NCBI GenBank assembly: GCA_963771025.1
Contig: CAVYRL010000001.1
Coordinates: forward strand, 868,001 to 932,000
Length of the DNA stretch: 64,000 nt
Source of the DNA: Miltoncostaea sp963771025
GTDB taxonomy: Bacteria > Actinomycetota > Thermoleophilia > Miltoncostaeales > Miltoncostaeaceae
Direction of reading: 5' to 3'
In this document: positions 23,986-32,846 of the stretch, one piece after another
Layout: each line of letters begins with the position of its first letter
Numbering within the stretch: the first letter of the stretch is position 1
Notes under the pieces: model-generated
Seen by the model: only the letters and a program-made list of their open reading frames with translations
Told to the model about the DNA's origin: nothing
Database searches by the model: none
Position numbers and translations under genes: made by a program

Positions 23986-24402
23986 CTAGATGTGGAACAT
24001 GGGCGCGTCCTGGATCCGCGACTCGCGGTCCTGCATGTCCGCGATCGTGAGGCCGCCGAGAAGGTCGGCCAGCGCGGCCTGGGCCTCGACCCAGACCGAC
24101 TCGGCCCCGCGGCCGGCACCGTCGCCGCCCGGCGGGGTGATGCGGCCGTCGACCGTCTCGACCACCTCGAGGATGCTGACCTCGACCGGCGAGCGCCGGA
24201 ACGAATAGCCGCCCTTGACCCCGCGCTGGCTCTGGAGCACCCCGGCGCGGCGCAGCCCGGCGAAGATCTGCTCGAGGAAGTGGAGCGGGATGCCACGGGC
24301 CTCCGCGACCTCGAGGATCGGCACCGGCCCCGCCGATCCGCGCTGCGCCAGCTCCGTGAGTGCGAGCACGGCGGAGCGGCTCTTCTCGGTGATCGTGATC
24401 AC
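23986..24402 (-). CDS. Rrf2-family transcriptional regulator
   Basis: 138 aa. The winged helix is clear: SRSAVLALTELAQRG, VAEARGIPLHFLEQIFAGLR (recognition helix region), GVLQSQRGVKGGYSFRR (the wing). No cysteines occur, so it cannot bind an Fe-S cluster as IscR or NsrR do and resembles CymR-type members. Start GTG 24402 with AGGGGAG seven bases upstream. A near-palindromic site at 24418-24441 just upstream suggests autoregulation. Confidence 0.92.
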   Translation of the reverse strand: MITITEKSRSAVLALTELAQRGSAGPVPILEVAEARGIPLHFLEQIFAGLRRAGVLQSQRGVKGGYSFRRSPVEVSILEVVETVDGRITPPGGDGAGRGAESVWVEAQAALADLLGGLTIADMQDRESRIQDAPMFHI

Positions 24403-24417
24403 GGCGGAACTCCCCTA

Positions 24418-24441
24418 AAACCCTCGATTGATCGGGAGTTT
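24418..24441. promoter_or_regulatory. near-palindromic operator candidate before the Rrf2 gene
   Basis: Eleven-base arms (24418-24428 AAACCCTCGAT and 24431-24441 ATCGGGAGTTT) match at 9 of 11 positions around the centre TG. It lies 15-39 bases upstream of the Rrf2 GTG. Its A/T-flanked, GC-centred form and length fit a dimeric winged-helix site; autorepression is inference. Confidence 0.55.
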
Positions 24442-24464
24442 ATCCGAGACGCCCCGCGAGTGGG

Positions 24465-24947
24465 CTAGCGGTCGAGCTCCTCCTCCAGCTCCTCCTCCAG
24501 GGAGAGGGCGTCCACGTAGTCCTCCCGGACCACCGACGGCTCGTACGGACGGCCCTTCTTGGCGCGGAGGTGGTAGACGCGCAGGAGGCTGTCGATCCAG
24601 CCGTCGAGGTCGGAGACCATGAACTCATAGGCGCATTCGCCGGTGTGAAGGATCATCCGCGGGCGGCGGCCGCCGCGGGGCATGCCCCCCGGCGAGACCG
24701 GGAAGCGCTCGATCTCGGTGATGTCGTCCAGCGCGATCTCGCGGCGCTTGGCGCGGAGGGCGGTGTCGAGCGCCGTCGGGACGAAGATCAGCCGATCCTC
24801 GGTGCACATCAGGTCGCCGTGGCGCGCCAGCCAGCCGTTCTGCAGGTCGGCCCCGGACTTCTTGAGGATCGTCTCGTCCGGTCGCGGCTTGTCGGCATGC
24901 GCGACGCGGGGCAGCGTGCGGTTGCTCTTCGAGGCTGCGTTTCCCAT
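24465..24947 (-). CDS. GRAM/PH-like domain protein
   Basis: 160 aa from ATG 24947, with AAGGAG 11 bases upstream. Core: LQNGWLARHGDLMCTEDRLI, FVPTALDTALRAKRREIAL then ITEIERFPVSPGG, which matches the GRAM-like pattern of G-x-hyd-x-hT-x-x-R-h-x-hyd and an inner strand. The C-terminus is very acidic (LSLEEELEEELDR). GRAM domains bind lipids or act as PH-like scaffolds; the partner is unknown. Upstream of the Rrf2 gene on the same strand. Confidence 0.65.
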   Translation of the reverse strand: MGNAASKSNRTLPRVAHADKPRPDETILKKSGADLQNGWLARHGDLMCTEDRLIFVPTALDTALRAKRREIALDDITEIERFPVSPGGMPRGGRRPRMILHTGECAYEFMVSDLDGWIDSLLRVYHLRAKKGRPYEPSVVREDYVDALSLEEELEEELDR

Positions 24948-25090
24948 CGTTGACGCGACTCCTTCGCCCGGGTCTGAACGGTCGGAGTGTATCCCCGCTC
25001 CGGCTCCGGGGCCGAAGCGCAGCGGTGGGCCGTCCGAGGCCGGCGGTAGGGTCAACAGGCGATCGGGCTCCCGTCCCCATTGGGGTTTCG

Positions 25091-25522
25091 TTGGACAGCT
25101 ACGACGCCTGGCTCGAAGACTTTCGCCGCAGACTCGCCCTGCACGACGCGGGCGTCGCGGCTCTGGCGCGTGATCTGGCCTCGCGGACCAAGTGGACGAT
25201 TCGGGCCATGGGCAGCGATGAGTTCTCCGCTCCCCCGCCGACCGCCGGGATGCCCCCGGACGTGCTGTGCGAGCGCGGCACCACCCGGCCTCTGTGCTTC
25301 GAGGTGGAGTTGCCCGAGACGCTCGTGCGCCGGACCACGGTCGACCGGCTGCGGGCGCTGAGCGCCACCGGTCTGGAGCCCCGCGTCGTCCTCGTGGCGG
25401 CTCCCGATGTGCACGAGCGGAGCATCGGGTCCGCGCGGCGCATGCTCCACCGTGCCGGCATCACCCTCGACGTCGCGGCGATCGCGCCCGACGAGGCGAC
25501 CATCACCGGGGCCGACTGGTAG
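25091..25522 (+). CDS. hypothetical protein
   Basis: 143 aa if started at TTG 25091; no ATG or GTG precedes the conserved-looking part. Sequence DSYDAWLEDFRRRLALHDAG, then TKWTIRAMGSDEFSAPPP, RTTVDRLRALSATGLEPRVV and RSIGSARRMLHRAGITLDVA suggests an alpha-beta protein, perhaps nuclease-like, but no motif decides. The region back to 24950 in this frame overlaps the divergent GRAM gene promoter and is unlikely to be coding. Confidence 0.55.
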   Translation: MDSYDAWLEDFRRRLALHDAGVAALARDLASRTKWTIRAMGSDEFSAPPPTAGMPPDVLCERGTTRPLCFEVELPETLVRRTTVDRLRALSATGLEPRVVLVAAPDVHERSIGSARRMLHRAGITLDVAAIAPDEATITGADW

Positions 25523-25587
25523 GGGGTCCGACCGGACACGGGCGCGGCCGTCTCTTCCCCCTTCGGCCGAGCCCCCGCCCACAAACA

Positions 25588-25618
25588 GCGAGGGCGCCGT
25601 GTCGGACGGCGCCCTCGC
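25588..25618. terminator. bidirectional terminator hairpin between convergent genes
   Basis: A perfect 12-base stem (25588-25599 with 25607-25618) and a 7-base loop TGTCGGA. It is flanked by ACAAACA on the left and GAACAG on the right and lies between the plus-strand hypothetical gene and the minus-strand hppA. U-tracts are weak, so it may be an L-shaped actinobacterial terminator. Confidence 0.7.
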
Positions 25619-25641
25619 GAACAGTCATCCCGCCCGGAGGG

Positions 25642-27726
25642 TCAGTTCAGGAACGGGATGACGAGCAGGGCCACGATGTTGGTGACCTTGATCATCGGGT
25701 TGATGGCCGGGCCGGCGGTGTCCTTGTAGGGGTCGCCGACGGTGTCGCCCGTGATCGCGGCCTTGTGGGCTTCCGAGCCCTTGCCACCGTGGTGGCCGTC
25801 CTCGATCAGCTTCTTGGCGTTGTCCCACGCGCCACCGCCCGAGGTCATCGAGATCGCCACGAAGATACCGGTGACGATCGTGCCGAGCAGCAGCCCGCCG
25901 AGCATCTCGCGGCCGTTGTTCACGCCGAAGACGAAGGCGATGATGATCGGGAAGAGGATCGGAATCGCCGCGGGGAGCAGCATCTCGCGCTGGGCCGACG
26001 CCGTCACGATGCGGACGCATCGCGCGTAGTCGGGGCGCTCGGTGCCCCCCATGATCCCCGGCTTCTCGCGGAACTGGCGGCGCACCTCCTCCACCACCTG
26101 GCCGCCCGCTTTTCCGACGGCCTCCATCGCGAAGGCTGCGAAGAGGAACGGCATCATGCCGCCGATGAAGAGCCCGACGACCACGAACGGGTTGATCAGG
26201 CTGAAGTCGAGCGTCGCCGCGGCGGCATCGCCGATGGAGTGGCGCAACTCCTCCACGTAGGAGACGAACAGGACCACGGCCGCGAGACCCGCGGAGCCGA
26301 TCGCGTACCCCTTGGTGACGGCCTTGGTGGTGTTGCCCACCGCGTCGAGGGGGTCGGTGATGGCGCGAACGCTCTCATCCATGCCCGCCATCTCGGCGAT
26401 GCCCCCGGCGTTGTCGGTGATCGGCCCGAAGGCATCGAGCGCGACGACCACGCCGGTGAGCGAGAGCATCGCCATCACGGCGACGCCGATGCCGTAGTAG
26501 CCGGCCAGCTCGTAGGTGGCCGCGATGGCCCCCGAGATCACGATGATCGGGGCGGCGGTGGCCTTCAGGCCCACCGCGAGGCCGGCGATGATGTTGGTGC
26601 CGTGACCGGTCTCGGACGCCCTGGCGATCTTCTTGACCGGCGGCCAGATGGTGCCGGTGAAGTACTCGGTGATACCCACCAGGATGACCGTGACGCCCAC
26701 GCCGATCACCGCGCACCAGAAGTAGTCCATCCACTTGTGGCCGTTGGCCACGTTCTCGGCGCCGTCCATCAGCCAGTAGGTGACCGGCAGGAAGCCGAGG
26801 ATCGACAGAATCGCGGAGACTCCGAGGCCGGTGTACAGCGCCGCCGTGACCGACTCGTTCTTGCCGACGCGCACGAACCAGGTGCCGATGATCGAGGTGA
26901 TGATCGATACGCCACCGATCGCCAGCGGGAAGATGAGGGCGTTGCCGAAGTCGGCGAGGAACAGGGATCCCAGGAACATGACGGCGACGGTGGTCACCGC
27001 GTAGGTCTCGAACAGGTCGGCCGCCATGCCCGCGCAGTCGCCGACGTTGTCGCCCACGTTGTCCGCGATGACCGCCGGGTTGCGCGGGTCGTCCTCGGGG
27101 ATGCCCGCCTCGACCTTGCCGACCAGGTCGGCGCCGACGTCGGCGCCCTTGGTGAAGATGCCACCGCCCAGACGGGCGAAGACGCTGATCAGGCTCGAGC
27201 CGAAGGCCAGGCCGACCAGCGGCGGGACGTCGGCCGCGCCCTTGCCCAGGATCAGGAAGTAGCCGGACACGGACAGCAGGCCGAGGCCCACCACGAGCAG
27301 TCCGGTGACCGCCCCTCCCTTGAACGCCACGCCCAGAGCCGCTCCCAGACCCTTCTTGGCGGCCTCCGCGGTCCGCACGTTGGTGCGAACGGAGACGTTC
27401 ATGCCGATGAAGCCGGCCGCGGCGGACGCGGCGGCTCCGATGAGGAAGCCGACGGCCGCCTTCCAGCCGAGCAGGGACGAATCGACGGACTGTCCGAGCA
27501 GTCCGATGAGAACGAAGAGTACGACCGCGACGGCGGCGATGATCGTGTACTGGCGCTTCAGGTACGCCTGCGCGCCCTCTTGGACGGCCGCGGCGATCTC
27601 GCGCATCCTCTCGTCACCGGCCGGCTGCCTGAGCAGGTAGTAGGTGAGTCCGATGCCATAGGCCACGGCCACGAGGCCGAGGACCACCGCGAGCCAGACA
27701 GTGTTGTCCGACAGGAAGTCGGCCAA
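25642..27726 (-). CDS. hppA: membrane-bound proton-pumping pyrophosphatase
   Basis: 694 aa with about 16 membrane helices. Couples PPi hydrolysis to ion export. The catalytic loop is DVGADLVGKVEAGIPEDDPR then NPAVIADNVGDNVGDCAG. GNTTKAVTKGYAIGSAG has Lys where K+-dependent enzymes have Ala, so this is the K+-independent, H+-pumping type. Start TTG 27726 has GGAGG six bases upstream and begins ADFLSDNTVWLAVVLG; the open frame back to 27834 is not used. The terminator at 25588 follows. Confidence 0.95.
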   Translation of the reverse strand: MADFLSDNTVWLAVVLGLVAVAYGIGLTYYLLRQPAGDERMREIAAAVQEGAQAYLKRQYTIIAAVAVVLFVLIGLLGQSVDSSLLGWKAAVGFLIGAAASAAAGFIGMNVSVRTNVRTAEAAKKGLGAALGVAFKGGAVTGLLVVGLGLLSVSGYFLILGKGAADVPPLVGLAFGSSLISVFARLGGGIFTKGADVGADLVGKVEAGIPEDDPRNPAVIADNVGDNVGDCAGMAADLFETYAVTTVAVMFLGSLFLADFGNALIFPLAIGGVSIITSIIGTWFVRVGKNESVTAALYTGLGVSAILSILGFLPVTYWLMDGAENVANGHKWMDYFWCAVIGVGVTVILVGITEYFTGTIWPPVKKIARASETGHGTNIIAGLAVGLKATAAPIIVISGAIAATYELAGYYGIGVAVMAMLSLTGVVVALDAFGPITDNAGGIAEMAGMDESVRAITDPLDAVGNTTKAVTKGYAIGSAGLAAVVLFVSYVEELRHSIGDAAAATLDFSLINPFVVVGLFIGGMMPFLFAAFAMEAVGKAGGQVVEEVRRQFREKPGIMGGTERPDYARCVRIVTASAQREMLLPAAIPILFPIIIAFVFGVNNGREMLGGLLLGTIVTGIFVAISMTSGGGAWDNAKKLIEDGHHGGKGSEAHKAAITGDTVGDPYKDTAGPAINPMIKVTNIVALLVIPFLN

Positions 27727-27904
27727 TTGGTTCCTCCGAGATCGTGGTCGGTCGAGCGCGCCGAACTGCCCGATCTGGGCCACGCGCACCGGGTCGCGCC
27801 GGCATGTGCTCGTGGCGAATGAGCACCATGCCAACGCGGCTTTCTACCACACCACCCCGGACGACGCGGCCGGGTCCGGCCGTGCCGCCCGGGAAACCCC
27901 CGGA

Positions 27905-28354
27905 CTACCGGCGGCTTCCCGGCGGCACCCAGAGCCGGCCCGCCGGGTCATCGGCCGGCGGCGGCGGTGGCGGGGGCGGACCCTCAGGCCCTCCCGGCGA
28001 CTCGTCCGGGTCCTCGTCGCCCGGCTCCTCCGAGGCCCGCGCATATGCCATCTGGAGGACGGCGAGCGGCTCCTTGAAGGGATTCACCTGGGCGGACCCC
28101 AGCTCGTGCTCGGCGACGCCCAGCAGAGCGCGGAGCGCCTCGATCGCCTGGCGCGCCTGGGGCAGGTCGCGCGCGTCATCGCCACTCGGCCCCATCCCCA
28201 GCCGGATGCCGGCCATGTCGATGAACGTCGCCATGCACTGGAGCAGGACGTCGCGGACGGGCGTCCGGGCGAGGCGGTCGGCCAGCGCGGCGGAGATCTC
28301 CTCCTGGGTCGGCTGGCGCTCGGGCCCCGGGGGCGGCTGCGTGGGATCGCTCAT
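27905..28354 (-). CDS. DUF1844-like protein with a proline tract
   Basis: 149 aa. The central part, VRDVLLQCMATFIDMAGIRL then LPQARQAIEALRALLGVAEH and FKEPLAVLQMAYAR, resembles the helical DUF1844 family. N- and C-termini are Pro-rich, including an eight-Pro run. The start overlaps the end of the ligase gene by 4 bases (ATGA), so the pair is co-translated. Function unknown. About 180 bases without a gene separate it from hppA. Confidence 0.65.
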   Translation of the reverse strand: MSDPTQPPPGPERQPTQEEISAALADRLARTPVRDVLLQCMATFIDMAGIRLGMGPSGDDARDLPQARQAIEALRALLGVAEHELGSAQVNPFKEPLAVLQMAYARASEEPGDEDPDESPGGPEGPPPPPPPPADDPAGRLWVPPGSRR

Positions 28355-29544
28355 GCCGCCGCCGCCGAGAGCTCGAGGGCCTCGTGGGCCGAGGAGCGGG
28401 TGCGCTCGACCACCTCGGCGTGCATGGCGCGCACGTCGCCCAACTCGGCCAAGCGCGCGACCTGGTGCATCGCCCCGTTACCCTCGGAGAGCACGCGCGG
28501 AATGACGGCCAGGAACGGCGTCAGCCCGAGGGGCTCGTGAACCGGTGCCGACCACTCGAGGAGGCGCTCGATGGCCTCGGTCGTGGGTCGCTCGCGTCTT
28601 CTGTCGAGATCGATGAGGCGTCCTTTCAGTCCGTGGCGCTCGGCGCGCCACATGTTCTCCTCGATGAGCCCACGCTGGTGGGCCGGGAGCGGGTGTCCGG
28701 CGTCGTATTCGGCGGCGAAGGTGGCGATGCAGGCCAGCGCGAGGGCCGCGATGCCCAGAGCGAGCGGCATCTCGGCCTGGCCGTCGCAGATGCGCACCTC
28801 GACCGTGCCGAAGTTGTGGTGCGGTCGGACGCTCCACCAGATCTGGGTGCTCTCAACGATCGATCCGGTGCTCTCGAGCAGCTCGACGAACCGGGCGTAG
28901 TCGTCCCAGCCGGCGTACGCGTCGGGCACGCCGCAGCGGGGGAAGCTCTTGGTGAACACCTGCATGCGCGTCGAGTGGAGCCGGGTGGCCCGCCCCCCGT
29001 ACACCGCGCTGTTGGCCGACAGCGCGAGGAACTCGGGCAGCAGGCTGCGCATCGCGGTGGAGATGGCGACCGCGCGGTCGGCGTCGCGGACGCCCGAGTG
29101 CAGGTGCAGCGACCAGGTGTTGTTCGTCCAGGCGACGTAGCCCAGCTCCTCCTCGACGCGGCGGTAGTGCGGCGTGTCGATGATCCGCTGCTCCGTCCAC
29201 GAGCTGAAGGGGTGGACTCCGGAGATGCCCAACGCGATGCCCAGCCGGTCGGCGAGCGCGAGGGTCGCCAGGCGGCCCTCCACCAGGTCGCGCGCGGCGT
29301 CGGCGAACCGCAGGTGGCGCGCGGTGCGGTACTCGATCTCGCTGGCGATCAGCTCGCCGGCGAGGCGTGTCGAGAGCAGAGGATCCGCAGCGCCCAGCAA
29401 CTCCTCGAACCGGTTGGTCAGAGCAAGGGTCTCGGGGTCGAGGAGCTGGTACTCCTCTTCGATGCCGACCGTGAAGTCGACCGATTCCTGGAAGCGCTCA
29501 CGGGCCCCGGTCAATACGCCGAGAGGAACATCGTGGTCGGCCAT
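28351..29544 (-). CDS. YbdK-type carboxylate-amine ligase (glutamate-cysteine ligase 2 family)
   Basis: 397 aa from ATG 29544. FTVGIEEEYQLLDPETLALT is the family's N-terminal signature with the metal-binding Glu cluster; IASEIEYRTARHLRFADAAR, SGVHPFSSWTEQRIIDTPHY, HLHSGVRDADRAVAI and SVRPHHNFGTVEVRICDGQA continue the fold. These enzymes show weak glutamate-cysteine ligase activity; in actinobacteria the real substrate is often unknown. Related EgtA-type roles are possible. Divergent from the GH15 operon. Confidence 0.88.
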   Translation of the reverse strand: MADHDVPLGVLTGARERFQESVDFTVGIEEEYQLLDPETLALTNRFEELLGAADPLLSTRLAGELIASEIEYRTARHLRFADAARDLVEGRLATLALADRLGIALGISGVHPFSSWTEQRIIDTPHYRRVEEELGYVAWTNNTWSLHLHSGVRDADRAVAISTAMRSLLPEFLALSANSAVYGGRATRLHSTRMQVFTKSFPRCGVPDAYAGWDDYARFVELLESTGSIVESTQIWWSVRPHHNFGTVEVRICDGQAEMPLALGIAALALACIATFAAEYDAGHPLPAHQRGLIEENMWRAERHGLKGRLIDLDRRRERPTTEAIERLLEWSAPVHEPLGLTPFLAVIPRVLSEGNGAMHQVARLAELGDVRAMHAEVVERTRSSAHEALELSAAAA

Positions 29545-29613
29545 CCGAGGGCGAGCATAGCAACGGCCTCGCACGCGGCCCGCGGGTCAGGGCGCGGCTT
29601 CACCCCGCGACTC

Positions 29614-29628
29614 ACCCTGTAACAGGGT
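29614..29628. promoter_or_regulatory. 15-bp inverted repeat in the divergent region before the GH15 operon
   Basis: ACCCTGT (29614-29620) and ACAGGGT (29622-29628) form a perfect 7-base inverted repeat around one A. It lies 64 bases upstream of the GH15 start and 70 bases upstream of the divergent ligase start, a fitting place for a dimeric regulator. No regulator gene is adjacent. Confidence 0.4.
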
Positions 29629-29691
29629 ATGCGCGACCCCCCCGGGGGGAGATATCGTCCCCGGTGCCCGCCGCGAACAAGGGGTCGATCC

Positions 29692-31524
29692 GTGCCCGAA
29701 TACCCCCTCATCGCCGATCACGGACTGATCGGCGACCTCCAGACCGCCGCCCTGGTCAGCACGGACGGGACCATGGACTGGCTGTGCATGCCGCGGTTCG
29801 ACTCCCCGAGCGTCTTCGGCGCGCTGCTGGACGCCGAGGACGGCGGCCGCTTCCAGATCGCGCCCGAGGGCGGCGAGTACATCACCCGCCAGCTATACGT
29901 CCCCGACACCGCGATCCTTGTCACCCGCTTCATGAGCGAGGACGGCGTGGGAGAGCTGATCGACTTCATGCCGCCCACGCTCGGGATCGTCGCGACCGAC
30001 CGGCGGCGCGTGGTGCGCGGCGTGCGGGTGGTGCGCGGGCGGATGCGGTTCGCCCTCGTGTGTGATCCCCGGTTCGACTACGGGCGCACGGGCCACGAGC
30101 TGGAGGTCACGCCCCAGGGGGCCGTGTTCCGCACGCCCGACCTTCACCTCACCCTGCACTCGCCCCGGCTCGAGCGGCACGGCACGGGCGTGCGGTCGTC
30201 CTTCGAGCTCTCAGAGGGCGAGTACTCGGGCGCGATCCTGGAGTCGGCGGCCGCAGAGCCCCCGGTGGCCCTGGTGCGCGAGGACATCGTGGCCCTCGTG
30301 GACGACACGGAGCGCTTCTGGCAGGGCTGGCTGGCGAAATCGCACTACCGCGGCCGCTGGCGCGACACGGTGTTCCGCTCGGCCATCACCCTCAAGCTGA
30401 TGATCTACGCGCCCACCGGGGCCCCCGTGGCCGCGCCGACGGCCGGGCTCCCCGAGCAGGTCGGCGGCGAGCGCAACTGGGACTATCGCTACACCTGGGT
30501 GCGCGACGGCTCCTTCTCGGTCGCGACGCTGCTCGCCCTGGGCTTCACGGAGGAGGCAGGGGCGTTCATCGACTGGCTGGGCGAGCGCATCCGCGACCGT
30601 GCCGGCGGCGGCGGCGATCCCCTGCAGATCATGTATCGCGTCAACGGCGACCCCGATCTCGAGGAGATCGCGCTCGACATGGACGGCTACCGCGCCTCGC
30701 GTCCGGTGCGCATCGGCAACGGCGCCGCCGATCAGTTCCAGCTCGACATCTACGGGGAGATGGTCGACGCGATCTTCCTGGCGGACCGGGCGGGGCTGGT
30801 GCTCAGCCACGAGACCTGGGTCCGGCTGGCCGAGACCATCGATTGGCTCTGCGACAACTGGAGCCGCGACGAGGCCGGCATCTGGGAGACGCGCGGGGGG
30901 CCGAAGCCGTTCACGTACGGGCGGCTGATGACCTGGGTCGCGTTCGACCGTGGCGTGCGCCTGGCCACCTCGCGCGGGCGCCCGGCCGATCTCGCGCGCT
31001 GGACCGCGGCGCGCGACGCCGTGTACCGCGAGATCATGGCGCGGGGGTACGACCCCGAGATGGGCGCCTTCGTCCAGCACTACGGCTCCACGGTGCTCGA
31101 CGCCTCGCTGCTGAAGATGCCGCTCGTCGGGTTCATCGCGCCGGACGACCCGATGTGGCTCTCCACCCTGAACGCCATGGACCGGACGCTGGTGTCGGAC
31201 AGCCTGGTGTACCGCTACGACCCGGCCGCGTCCCCCGACGGCCTGAGGGGCTCGGAGGGGACGTTCTCCATGTGCACCTTCTGGTACGTCCAGGCCCTGG
31301 CCCGCTCCGGACGTGTCCGGGACGCGCGGATCGTCTTCGAGAAGATGCACACCTACGCCAACCACCTCGGATTGTTCTCCGAGGAGATCGGTCCCACCGG
31401 CGAGCAGCTCGGCAACTTCCCCCAGGCCTTCAGCCACCTCGCCCTGATCAACACGGCGACGCTGCTCGCCGGCCTCCTCGACCGCGCCGGAGAGGGCGTC
31501 GAGACGACGGAGGCCATCGCATGA
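29692..31524 (+). CDS. glycoside hydrolase family 15 protein (trehalase/glucoamylase-like)
   Basis: 610 aa from GTG 29692, with AAGGGG upstream. The N-terminal beta-sandwich (about 1-230) starts YPLIADHGLIGDLQTAALVS and TMDWLCMPRFDSPSVFGALL. The (alpha/alpha)6 catalytic barrel includes RNWDYRYTWVRDGSFSVATL, GNGAADQFQLDIYGEMVDAI and FSEEIGPTGEQLGNFPQAFS with the likely catalytic Glu. Actinobacterial members of this form hydrolyse alpha,alpha-trehalose, which would release glucose for the downstream oxidoreductases. No signal peptide. Stop overlaps the next start. Confidence 0.93.
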   Translation: MPEYPLIADHGLIGDLQTAALVSTDGTMDWLCMPRFDSPSVFGALLDAEDGGRFQIAPEGGEYITRQLYVPDTAILVTRFMSEDGVGELIDFMPPTLGIVATDRRRVVRGVRVVRGRMRFALVCDPRFDYGRTGHELEVTPQGAVFRTPDLHLTLHSPRLERHGTGVRSSFELSEGEYSGAILESAAAEPPVALVREDIVALVDDTERFWQGWLAKSHYRGRWRDTVFRSAITLKLMIYAPTGAPVAAPTAGLPEQVGGERNWDYRYTWVRDGSFSVATLLALGFTEEAGAFIDWLGERIRDRAGGGGDPLQIMYRVNGDPDLEEIALDMDGYRASRPVRIGNGAADQFQLDIYGEMVDAIFLADRAGLVLSHETWVRLAETIDWLCDNWSRDEAGIWETRGGPKPFTYGRLMTWVAFDRGVRLATSRGRPADLARWTAARDAVYREIMARGYDPEMGAFVQHYGSTVLDASLLKMPLVGFIAPDDPMWLSTLNAMDRTLVSDSLVYRYDPAASPDGLRGSEGTFSMCTFWYVQALARSGRVRDARIVFEKMHTYANHLGLFSEEIGPTGEQLGNFPQAFSHLALINTATLLAGLLDRAGEGVETTEAIA

Positions 31525-32846
31525 GCGCGGCGGACGGCGCGCACGTGGTGATCGTGGGCGCGGGGTTCGCCGGGCTGGGCTGCGCGCGGGCCCTGGCCAA
31601 GCACAAGGGCGTGCGCGTCACGCTGATCGACCGCAACGACTATCACCAGTTCCAGCCCCTCCTCTACCAGGTGGCCACGGCCCAGCTCGCCCGGGCGGAC
31701 GTCGCGTTCTCTCTCCACGAGCTGTTCCACTCCCACCCCAACGTCGAGGTCGTCGTCGCCGAGGTCGCGGCGGTGGACGGAGCGACCCGCACGGTCACGA
31801 CGAGCGACGGCAGCACGTTCTCGGGCGACGCCCTGGTGCTCGCGGCGGGCTCCCGAGCGCGCTTCTTCGCCACACCCGGGGCCGCGGAGCACTCGTTTCC
31901 GCTCTACACGATCGAGCACGCCGATCGGCTGCGGGAGCAGATCATCGAGGTGTTCGACGCCGCGCACCGCGATCCGGCGCTTCTCGACGAGGGCGCGCTC
32001 ACGTTCGTGGTGGTGGGCGCCGGTGCGACCGGCACCGAGATCGCCGGCGCGCTGGCCGAGATGATCCGCCACACGATGGCGGTCGAGTACCCGGGCCTGG
32101 ACGTCTCGTCCGCCCACGTGGTGATGGTGGACCACGGCGCGGCCGTGCTCGGGCCCTTCTCGGAGCACGCCCATGCGTACGCCGCGTCGGTGCTCGAGGG
32201 GCAGGGCGTGGACATCCGCCTCACGACGGCGGTGAAGGAGGTCGGCCCCGGGCACGCGCTGCTCTCGGACGGGTCGCGAATCGCGACGCATACCGTGATC
32301 TGGGGCGGCGGCATCGCGGCCTCCCCCCTCGCCGAGCAGAGCGGGCTGCCCACCGGGCACGGTGGCCGGGTGGACGTCGACCCCGACCTGACGGTCGAGG
32401 GCTATCCCGGCGTCTACGTGCTCGGCGACCTCGCGAACATCGCCGGCCCGGACGGCGCGCCGCTGCCGCAGCTGGGCTCGGTCGCCCTCCAGTCGGGCCA
32501 ATGGGCGGCCAGGAACATCCTGGCCGGCATGGAGGGGAAGCCGGCGAAGCCCTTCCGCTACAAGGACAAGGGGATCATGGCGATGATCGGCCACAACGCG
32601 GCCGTGGCCGAGGTCGGCAAGGGACGCCACGAGGTTGACGGCACCGTGGCCTTCCTGATGTGGCTCGGCGTCCACGCCACCCTGATGACCGGGGTGCGCC
32701 CCCGCGTGGACGCCTTCATGGACTGGGCCTGGGACTACTTCTCGACGAGCCGCGCATCCCAGCCGCTCGATCGCGACGACACCCCGCGCATCGACTGGCG
32801 CGGGGAGCCGCACGACCCGACGACGAAGGAGACCGACAGTGGCTGA
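31521..32846 (+). CDS. NDH-2-like NAD(P)/FAD oxidoreductase
   Basis: 441 aa. Two dinucleotide-binding motifs: HVVIVGAGFAGLGCARALAK (FAD) and TFVVVGAGATGTEIAGALAE (NAD). YPGVYVLGDLANIAGPDGAP is the third flavin contact. A C-terminal segment (AFLMWLGVHATLMTGVRPRV) resembles the membrane-attachment helix of type II NADH:quinone dehydrogenases. It could pass electrons from sugar oxidation to quinone. ATG overlaps the GH15 stop by 4 bases. Confidence 0.9.
   Translation: MSAADGAHVVIVGAGFAGLGCARALAKHKGVRVTLIDRNDYHQFQPLLYQVATAQLARADVAFSLHELFHSHPNVEVVVAEVAAVDGATRTVTTSDGSTFSGDALVLAAGSRARFFATPGAAEHSFPLYTIEHADRLREQIIEVFDAAHRDPALLDEGALTFVVVGAGATGTEIAGALAEMIRHTMAVEYPGLDVSSAHVVMVDHGAAVLGPFSEHAHAYAASVLEGQGVDIRLTTAVKEVGPGHALLSDGSRIATHTVIWGGGIAASPLAEQSGLPTGHGGRVDVDPDLTVEGYPGVYVLGDLANIAGPDGAPLPQLGSVALQSGQWAARNILAGMEGKPAKPFRYKDKGIMAMIGHNAAVAEVGKGRHEVDGTVAFLMWLGVHATLMTGVRPRVDAFMDWAWDYFSTSRASQPLDRDDTPRIDWRGEPHDPTTKETDSG

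Noticed and set aside
27722..27731. Another GCCAATTGG match at the hppA start
   Set aside because: It is a single incomplete copy formed by the hppA TTG start codon and spacer, with no partner 22 bases away on either side.
25267..27822. 851-residue open frame antisense to hppA
   Set aside because: Asp/Arg/Gly/His-rich composition typical of a shadow frame in GC-rich DNA; the other strand encodes a full pyrophosphatase.
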